A DNA stretch of 64,000 bases. Origin: Photobacterium kishitanii (GTDB lineage: Bacteria > Pseudomonadota > Gammaproteobacteria > Enterobacterales > Vibrionaceae). Below are positions 58,362-64,000 of this stretch, piece by piece (position 1 is the stretch's first letter; each line of letters begins with the position of its first letter). The translations under genes and the position numbers were made by a program. The DNA lies in contig NZ_PYON01000015.1 of assembly GCF_003026355.1 (NCBI RefSeq), forward strand, positions 1-64,000, read 5' to 3'. The notes beneath the pieces were generated by a model. The model did not search any database and had not been told where the DNA came from. It was given only the letters and a program-made list of their open reading frames with translations.

Positions 58362-59999
58362 ATGAGAATACTTCCTTTTATTTTATGTTCAGCTTTAATA
58401 AGTACATCTGCATTTGCTTCAGAGACAAATATTATTTTTAATAAACCAAATGCAGGTTCGGATCCAGTTGTTCATGATGCCATAGAAAGTGATAATGTTG
58501 TTGTTGGTAGAAATTCATCTTTTAGCGGTACAGGTAATTTAGTTTTTGGTACTGATAGTAAGGGTGACAATGAGTCTATTGCTGTTGGTAATCATACATC
58601 AGCTGCGGGTGAGTCTGTTGCAATAGGAGCTGGTTCTGTTGCTGAAAATAACAGTATTGCAATTGGTAATCAGTCTTATTCTAATGACGGCCAAGTTTCT
58701 ATTGGTAATCCATATCAGCAGCGTCGTATTGAAAATATGGCTGCAGGTATTAAAGATACTGACGGTGTCAATGTTGGCCAACTTACGCCATTAAAAGATG
58801 ACATAGCGGCTAATCAGAATAAAATTAAAACTGTTGAAACGACTGTTGCCACCAATAGCGCTGGTATTACAACCAACAAAGATGCTATCGCGACCAATAG
58901 TACAGATATAACGACCAACAAAGGTGCTATCGCGACCAATAGTACAGATATAACGACCAACAAAGGTGCTATCGCGACCAATAGTACAGATATAACGACC
59001 AACAAAGGTGCTATCGCGACCAATAGTACAGATATAACGACCAACAAAGATGCTATCGCGACCAATACTACGGGTATAACGACCAACAAAGGTGCTATCG
59101 CGACCAATAGTACAGATATAACGACCAACAAAGATGCTATCGCGACCAATACTACAGGTATAACGACCAACAAAGGTGCTATCGCGACCAATAGTACAGA
59201 TATAACGACCAACAAAGATGCTATCGCGACCAATACTACAGATATAACGACCAACAAAGGTGCTATCGCGACCAATACTACAGATATAACGACCAATAAA
59301 GGTGCTATCGCGACCAATAGTACAGATATAACGACCAACAAAGGTGCTATCGCGACCAATAGTACAGATATAACGACCAACAAAGGTGCTATCGCGACCA
59401 ATAGTACAGGTATAACGACCAACAAAGATGCTATCGCGACCAATAGTGCAGGTATTAATGCCAATAGAAATACTATTGTTACTAATACTGATTCTATTAA
59501 TCGTAACATTACTAATATTAATAATAATGCAACTCATATCAGTTCAAATACGATAAATATGCAAAAGAACACTTCGGAGATAACAAAAACTAAACAGTTA
59601 GCGACAACAAATCAAACCAATATTAGTAAAAATACTGACGGTATAAATACTAATCGTACCAATATTCAGAATAACTCTGATCGTATTGATAATATTGATA
59701 CAAGTAATAAGGCTTATGTTGATAATAAATTTAATCAGTTACAAACTGATATTTATCACGTAAGAAAGAGAGCTGATGCGGGAACGGCTTCTGCGATGGC
59801 AATGACACAAATTGCAGCACCGCTAAATGGTTATAAATATAATATAGGTATGGGTATTGGTTCATATGGTAATCAAGCAGCAACAGCTATTGGTGCTAAG
59901 TTTAGAGTAGATCAAGATATGACGATTGGTGTAACATCATCTTATGATTCCCAGCATGACTTCGGTGCATCTGTAGGTACTAACTGGTCATTTAACTAA
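58362..59999 (+). CDS. Trimeric autotransporter adhesin (YadA/Hia type)
   Basis: This 545-residue surface protein has a signal peptide ending ASAFA at residue 19. The head (about 45-125) has YadA-like repeats (SIAVGNHTSAAGESVAIGAG, NNSIAIGNQS) and a neck (RRIENMAAGIKDTDGVNVGQL). The stalk at residues 164-365 is made of fifteen 14-residue units of the kind AIATNSTDITTNKG, i.e. paired heptads with I-x-x-N cores typical of these coiled coils. After a diverged stalk, the C-terminal ~70 residues form the four-strand YadA anchor (SAMAMTQIAAPLNG, ending NWSF). Trimers form one outer-membrane barrel and mediate adhesion. The repeat array suggests length variation. Confidence 0.93.
   Translation: MRILPFILCSALISTSAFASETNIIFNKPNAGSDPVVHDAIESDNVVVGRNSSFSGTGNLVFGTDSKGDNESIAVGNHTSAAGESVAIGAGSVAENNSIAIGNQSYSNDGQVSIGNPYQQRRIENMAAGIKDTDGVNVGQLTPLKDDIAANQNKIKTVETTVATNSAGITTNKDAIATNSTDITTNKGAIATNSTDITTNKGAIATNSTDITTNKGAIATNSTDITTNKDAIATNTTGITTNKGAIATNSTDITTNKDAIATNTTGITTNKGAIATNSTDITTNKDAIATNTTDITTNKGAIATNTTDITTNKGAIATNSTDITTNKGAIATNSTDITTNKGAIATNSTGITTNKDAIATNSAGINANRNTIVTNTDSINRNITNINNNATHISSNTINMQKNTSEITKTKQLATTNQTNISKNTDGINTNRTNIQNNSDRIDNIDTSNKAYVDNKFNQLQTDIYHVRKRADAGTASAMAMTQIAAPLNGYKYNIGMGIGSYGNQAATAIGAKFRVDQDMTIGVTSSYDSQHDFGASVGTNWSFN
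58851..59456 (+). repeat. Tandem array of fifteen 42-bp units in the adhesin stalk
   Basis: Units starting ACCAATAG or ACCAATAC recur at exactly 42-base steps from 58851 to 59439. They differ at a few positions (S/T, D/G and G/D changes). The period is a multiple of three, so gain or loss of units keeps the frame. Confidence 0.95.
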
Positions 60000-60612
60000 G
60001 ATTATTGATAACCAGAGCGCTAATTTATAGTTTTTACTATAAAAAGCCTTGGCTATGGCTAAGGCTTTTTCTTATCTGTATATGGTGGTATCTATGAAAT
60101 GAACGGATGTGATTCTGTTATTCAACGCATGATTGAATCTTCATTATGTTAATAAAAATAAGTTATATTTTTTATTAACAAAAAAGTGAAAGATTTTTGC
60201 GCTTAATGCATATTTTTTTAGCAATCAAAATTGTAAATTAGCGTCTATCTGGATTAATTTTCATTGAAAAATAACTCATATTGTTTAAATTCTGATTAAT
60301 AGACTCATAATAAATAGTAATTTATATTTTATTTTTGATCTTTAAATATAAAATAAATCTAAAAATAACTATTTCTTCTTGTTTTGTTAGTCTGTTAGTT
60401 TTCACCTAAGCTTTTGTTTTTTAAGTTATATGTTAAGGCTGTTTTTTTGGTTTTATATGAACTTTATAGTCGGCATATCTGAGAGCGCATAGTGGCGGTT
60501 AATTACATTCAGAAAATAAATTTCATCTTTGGTTGTGATATATGTTTATATACTGCCAACTTTAATACTGATATTCGTCTGAATTAAGACAATAAGCATT
60601 GTTGATTTTAAC
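60000..60612. other. Spacer between adhesin and MFS genes
   Basis: About 610 AT-rich bases. Only the adhesin terminator at 60041-60070 is recognisable; the MFS promoter should lie in the last 200 bases. Confidence 0.5.
60041..60070 (+). terminator. Intrinsic terminator of the adhesin gene
   Basis: AAAAAGCCTT and AAGGCTTTTT form the stem, with inner GGC/GGCT pairing and a T-run, 40 bases after the stop. Confidence 0.85.
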
Positions 60613-62076
60613 ATGAATCAAAAAATAGAGATTCAACCGCAAAATACGATCCAAAATTATATTGATGAAATATCAATAAGTAACTCAGTTACTAGCAAAT
60701 ATTCAATGTCAATGACACGTGTACAATGGCGAATTTGGTTATTAGCGACATTTGGTAAGTTTTTTGAGGGTATGATCGTTTTTATGATGGGGTTAACCCT
60801 ACCATTATTAACCCTACAATTTCATTTAACAGAGCTACAGAAAGGTGTAATTAGTTCCTCGATTCTGTTTGGTATTTTAATTGGAGCAAGTGCTCTGGGT
60901 GGGCTATCTGATCTTTATGGACGTAAGAAAATGTTCATTATTGAGATGGCTTTGCTCTCGATCTGCTTGATAGGCATGGCCACTAGCCAGTCTTATCTGA
61001 GTATTTTAGTGTTTAACTTTGGTATTGGCTTAGCTTTAGGGTGTGATTATCCTACGGCGCACTTAATGATATCTGAAAGTATTCCATCCAAGAACCGCGG
61101 TAAGCTGGTATTGGGTGCGTTTGCGTTTCAATCTATTGGTGTTTTGCTCGGTATTTTAACCGGTATTTTTGTCTTGACGTATGTTAACGACATCAATGCA
61201 TGGCGTTTGATGTATATTATTGCTTTGATTCCATCATTAGCGATTACGATTGCACGTTTCTTTATTCCTGAAAGTGCGCATTGGCTATTGTCTAAAAATC
61301 GTAAGGCCGATGCTGAAACATCACTCAAGCGGTTATTACATCGTTCGCAACAGTCGTCAATGCCAATTGAAGAAACACCGTGTGATGATGTTGAACTATC
61401 ATCATGGCTACATGGTTATAAACGGTTATTTAAAGAAAAATATCGTGCTAAAACAATTTTGGCATCAGTACCTTGGTTTATTCAAGATCTTGGCACTTAT
61501 GGTATTGGTATTTTTACGCCGGTTATTTTAGCATCGGTACTTGATCCTCATCAGGCAACAGGCGGAGATGCGCTTCAGAACACGATTGCTAATACAATTT
61601 ATTTAGCTAAAGGTACTGCAGTTATTGACTGCTTACTTATTGTTGGTGTTATTTGCGCGATTATTTTTTCTGAATCTATTGGTCGTATGAAGCTACAAAT
61701 TTATGGCTTTATTGGTTGTGCTGTTGGCTTATTATGTGCGGCAGTTTCAGTAAAAATGCATGGTGATTATCAGATGTATTTGCTGTTTTTAGGCTTTATG
61801 TTATTTAATTTTATGAATAACCTTGGTCCTAATGCACAAACATATTTGATATCGGGTGAAGTGTTCCCCGTTAAAATTCGAGCTAAAGGAGCAGGTTTTG
61901 CAGCATCGATTGCTAAGTTTGGTGCGATTTTAACTGCTTTCTTATTCCCGATTTTGCTGCATGGAATAGGGGTGTTTTCGTTGTTATTGTGCTTAGTTGT
62001 GACATCATTATTAGGCGCATGGGTAACACATAAATATCGTTTTGAAACATCAGGTCGAAATATAGAGAGCATGTAA
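60613..62076 (+). CDS. MFS transporter (sugar/organic-acid porter-like)
   Basis: A 487-residue, 12-span inner-membrane carrier. The first half has GGLSDLYGRKK (MFS motif A) and GCDYPTAHLMISE; the central loop has PESAHWLLSKNRKADAE, the sugar-porter type PESPRWL motif. The second half holds GPNAQTYLISGEVFPVKIRAKG, also typical of this group. It has an unusually long cytosolic N-terminus of about 35 residues. Substrate could be a sugar, inositol, aromatic acid or phosphate; I cannot choose. No ribosome site is obvious before the ATG. A strong terminator follows. Confidence 0.8.
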   Translation: MNQKIEIQPQNTIQNYIDEISISNSVTSKYSMSMTRVQWRIWLLATFGKFFEGMIVFMMGLTLPLLTLQFHLTELQKGVISSSILFGILIGASALGGLSDLYGRKKMFIIEMALLSICLIGMATSQSYLSILVFNFGIGLALGCDYPTAHLMISESIPSKNRGKLVLGAFAFQSIGVLLGILTGIFVLTYVNDINAWRLMYIIALIPSLAITIARFFIPESAHWLLSKNRKADAETSLKRLLHRSQQSSMPIEETPCDDVELSSWLHGYKRLFKEKYRAKTILASVPWFIQDLGTYGIGIFTPVILASVLDPHQATGGDALQNTIANTIYLAKGTAVIDCLLIVGVICAIIFSESIGRMKLQIYGFIGCAVGLLCAAVSVKMHGDYQMYLLFLGFMLFNFMNNLGPNAQTYLISGEVFPVKIRAKGAGFAASIAKFGAILTAFLFPILLHGIGVFSLLLCLVVTSLLGAWVTHKYRFETSGRNIESM

Positions 62077-62101
62077 GCGCTATATTAACCTCGGAATTAT
62101 T

Positions 62102-62131
62102 AAGCATCAGTCAGTGACTGATGCTTTTTTT
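62102..62131 (+). terminator. Intrinsic terminator of the MFS gene
   Basis: AAGCATCAGT and ACTGATGCTT form the stem, followed by a long T-rich run. Confidence 0.9.
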
Positions 62132-62325
62132 GTTTTTGTTTTTGTTGACAGTTGAGAGTTGCTACATACTGGTTAAATAACGCCCAAAACTTATATATTT
62201 TTTATATCTGATACTGGAAAATATACCCTAACTTTACATTACCCTTGTTAACCTGCTCGCCTCGTAGAATGAAATAAGGCCTTATGTGTTGCAGTAGTTA
62301 AGGGCAAACACATATGTAACAAGTT

Positions 62326-64000
62326 ATGCAAAATCAAAAACAGTCACTATTAGTACTTACGTGCTTATCTGTTGGGATTGTATATGGTGATATTGGCACT
62401 AGCCCATTATATGCCTTTAAAGCGATGTTTAGCGGTTCGCATGCACTGGTCATTGACCCTGCCAATGTTTTTGGTGTGTTGTCTCTTGTCTTTTGGACTT
62501 TTGTTATTACCGTTTCTATTAAATATTTAGCGGTTGTCACACGAGCATCTAAGCGTGGTGAAGGTGGTGTGCTGACGTTAACAGCACTAGCGCATGGCGC
62601 AGCTCCTGAGCGTAGCAAAAAAATAATTATCTTTTTAGGCATGTTAGCTGCAGGTTTTTTCTTTGGTGAAGCAATTATTACTCCAGCAATGTCAGTGTTA
62701 TCAGCGGTAGAGGGTATCACTGTTATTAATCACAATTTACAGCCGATGATTATTCCTATTGCGATTAGTATTATATGTGCATTATTTGCGATTCAAAAAT
62801 ATGGTTCAGGTAGCATTGGACGCTTATTTGCACCAGTGATGCTGCTATGGTTCAGTTGTATCGGCGTGTTGGGACTGATCAGTATTATTGCTAATCCAAG
62901 GGTATTACTGGCATTAAATCCTTTATATGCATTAGAGTTTATTGTTAACCATGGTATTGAAACGTTATTTACCTTAGGGGTGGTCGTGTTGGCTGTTACT
63001 GGGGTTGAAGCGCTTTATGCTGATATGGGCCATTTTGGGATTAAATCGATTCGTCTTGCTTGGTTCTTTATTGTGATGCCATGTTTAGTGCTTAATTACT
63101 TTGGGCAAGGAGCATTAGTGCTGGCTGATGCGAGTACTGCAACGAATCCTTTCTTTATGCTAGCACCGACTATTTTACGGTTACCGTTAATTATATTAGC
63201 TACTTTTGCGACAGTCATTGCCTCGCAAGCGGTGATTTCGGGTATTTATTCGCTCACGCGTCAAGCGGTTAATTTAGGTTATTTACCGCCAATGCGAATT
63301 TATCATACCTCGCATCAAGCTCAGGGACAGATTTATGTACCATTAGCTAATTTACTGCTGTTTATTTTAGTTATTACTGTTGTTCTAACATTTGGTAGCT
63401 CTGAACGTTTAGCTGCAGCGTATGGTATTGCGGTAACTGCAACAATGTTGATTTCATCGGTATTCACGCTAGTTGTAGCGCGTCATTTATGGAATTGGTC
63501 ACGACTGGTGACATTACAGTATGGGCTATTAATGCTCACCTATGATGCTTTGCTATTTACTGCGACATCATTGAAATTTATGGATGGCGGTTGGTTACCA
63601 TTAACCATCGGTTCAATGGTGTTTATTCTAATGGTTGTATGGTATTTAGAACGGCAACGATTAGGATTACTGCTTAAACAACCTTTGTCTGCCGAAGCTA
63701 TGGTCAGTGAACTTGAGCAAAAGCAATGGAGCCGCGCATCAGGTACAGCTGTGTATTTCTCTCGAAATGAAGGACAAGTTCCATCATCATTAATCAATAA
63801 TCTTAAATATAATGAAATTTTGCATCAACGGAATGTACTGTTAACGTTTAAATATCCAGATCAACCACGAGTACATCCATTAAAGCGTATGGAAGTGACT
63901 CAACTATCCGAAACCTTCTGGCAAATGATTGTTTATGTTGGTTATCAAGAGTCGCCCGATATTGAACAAATCTACACGGTCTCACGAAGCAATGGCTTTG
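62326..64000 (+). CDS. kup: Kup-type low-affinity potassium transporter (cut by window edge)
   Basis: 558 codons are visible of about 620 expected. The N-terminal GIVYGDIGTSPLYAFK block, GEGGVLTLTALA and the FFGEAIITPAMSVLSAVEG segment are hallmarks of KUP/HAK transporters. About 12 spans are followed by a cytosolic C-terminal part (from about residue 445) that continues past the edge. It imports K+ with protons. The frame begins at the ATG at 62326; no upstream in-frame start is better. It has its own promoter region after the MFS terminator. Confidence 0.95.
   Translation, partial: MQNQKQSLLVLTCLSVGIVYGDIGTSPLYAFKAMFSGSHALVIDPANVFGVLSLVFWTFVITVSIKYLAVVTRASKRGEGGVLTLTALAHGAAPERSKKIIIFLGMLAAGFFFGEAIITPAMSVLSAVEGITVINHNLQPMIIPIAISIICALFAIQKYGSGSIGRLFAPVMLLWFSCIGVLGLISIIANPRVLLALNPLYALEFIVNHGIETLFTLGVVVLAVTGVEALYADMGHFGIKSIRLAWFFIVMPCLVLNYFGQGALVLADASTATNPFFMLAPTILRLPLIILATFATVIASQAVISGIYSLTRQAVNLGYLPPMRIYHTSHQAQGQIYVPLANLLLFILVITVVLTFGSSERLAAAYGIAVTATMLISSVFTLVVARHLWNWSRLVTLQYGLLMLTYDALLFTATSLKFMDGGWLPLTIGSMVFILMVVWYLERQRLGLLLKQPLSAEAMVSELEQKQWSRASGTAVYFSRNEGQVPSSLINNLKYNEILHQRNVLLTFKYPDQPRVHPLKRMEVTQLSETFWQMIVYVGYQESPDIEQIYTVSRSNGF

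Noticed and set aside
58851..59456. Possible CRISPR array because of regular repeats
   Set aside because: The units are directly adjacent, without spacers, and encode a coiled-coil stalk in frame.
58791..59537. Two long antisense open frames (248 and 231 codons) opposite the adhesin repeats
   Set aside because: They exist only because the 42-bp unit has no stop in several frames; the proteins are pure repeats without start signals or known domains.
62334..62720. Minus-strand 128-codon open frame at the start of kup
   Set aside because: Antisense shadow of the conserved Kup N-terminus.

Overview
The window looks like a piece of a Vibrionaceae chromosome, most probably from Photobacterium and most probably chromosome 2. 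The evidence is AT-rich DNA, an AinS/AinR (LuxM/LuxN-type) quorum-sensing pair, a complete F-type ATP synthase operon that lacks the gidB/parAB and glmU neighbours of the chromosome-1 copy, and an aryl polyene (APE) pigment cluster. The genus and replicon are inferred from gene content; no database search was possible.

Left part (1-26 kb). The edge cuts the sensor kinase gene ainR, which follows the acyl-homoserine-lactone synthase gene ainS. Across a divergent spacer with a strong CRP-type site lies a C69-family dipeptidase gene. Next comes a two-gene, very AT-rich insert: a secreted choloylglycine hydrolase/penicillin acylase and a divergent LysR regulator. The insert is bounded by a direct repeat of the dipeptidase 3' end and its terminator. 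Then follow feoB-feoC without feoA, a second divergent enolase, a LysR regulator divergent from a pyruvate/indolepyruvate decarboxylase, a DUF1800-DUF1501 pair, a UhpT-type sugar-phosphate antiporter, a candidate structured ncRNA with an intrinsic terminator and a CRP-like site, an AraC regulator, a PutA without its DNA-binding domain, a separate gene for the PutA C-terminal domain, and a SpoIIAA-like protein.

Middle part (26-44.4 kb). A 16-gene minus-strand set (apeC to apeR order) plus a tyrosine/histidine-type ammonia-lyase forms a complete APE assembly line. It has a KS/chain-length-factor pair, a second KS, two ACPs, ketoreductase, two dehydratases, acyl-AMP ligase, acyltransferases, thioesterase, and export/anchoring proteins (LolA-like, MMPL, lipoprotein). 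A divergent two-gene unit encodes a methyltransferase and a flavin oxidoreductase with halogenase-type motifs. A perfect 14-bp inverted repeat lies in the shared promoter region.

Right part (44.4-64 kb). There is a VF530-type DNA-binding protein, a protein of four tandem Cys/His repeats, and the nine-gene operon atpIBEFHAGDC. Next come a ToxR-like membrane winged-helix regulator overlapping a membrane-anchored partner, a DUF2799 lipoprotein, trpS2 with a structured leader and an overlapping leader ORF, and an isolated GntR DNA-binding domain. The end holds a trimeric autotransporter adhesin with fifteen 42-bp repeats, an MFS transporter, and the start of kup cut by the right edge.

The strongest candidates for something undescribed are the structured RNA at 20.2-20.5 kb, the trpS2 leader, the repeat-bounded acylase/LysR insert next to the AHL synthase locus, the ToxR-like pair, and the four-repeat Cys/His protein.
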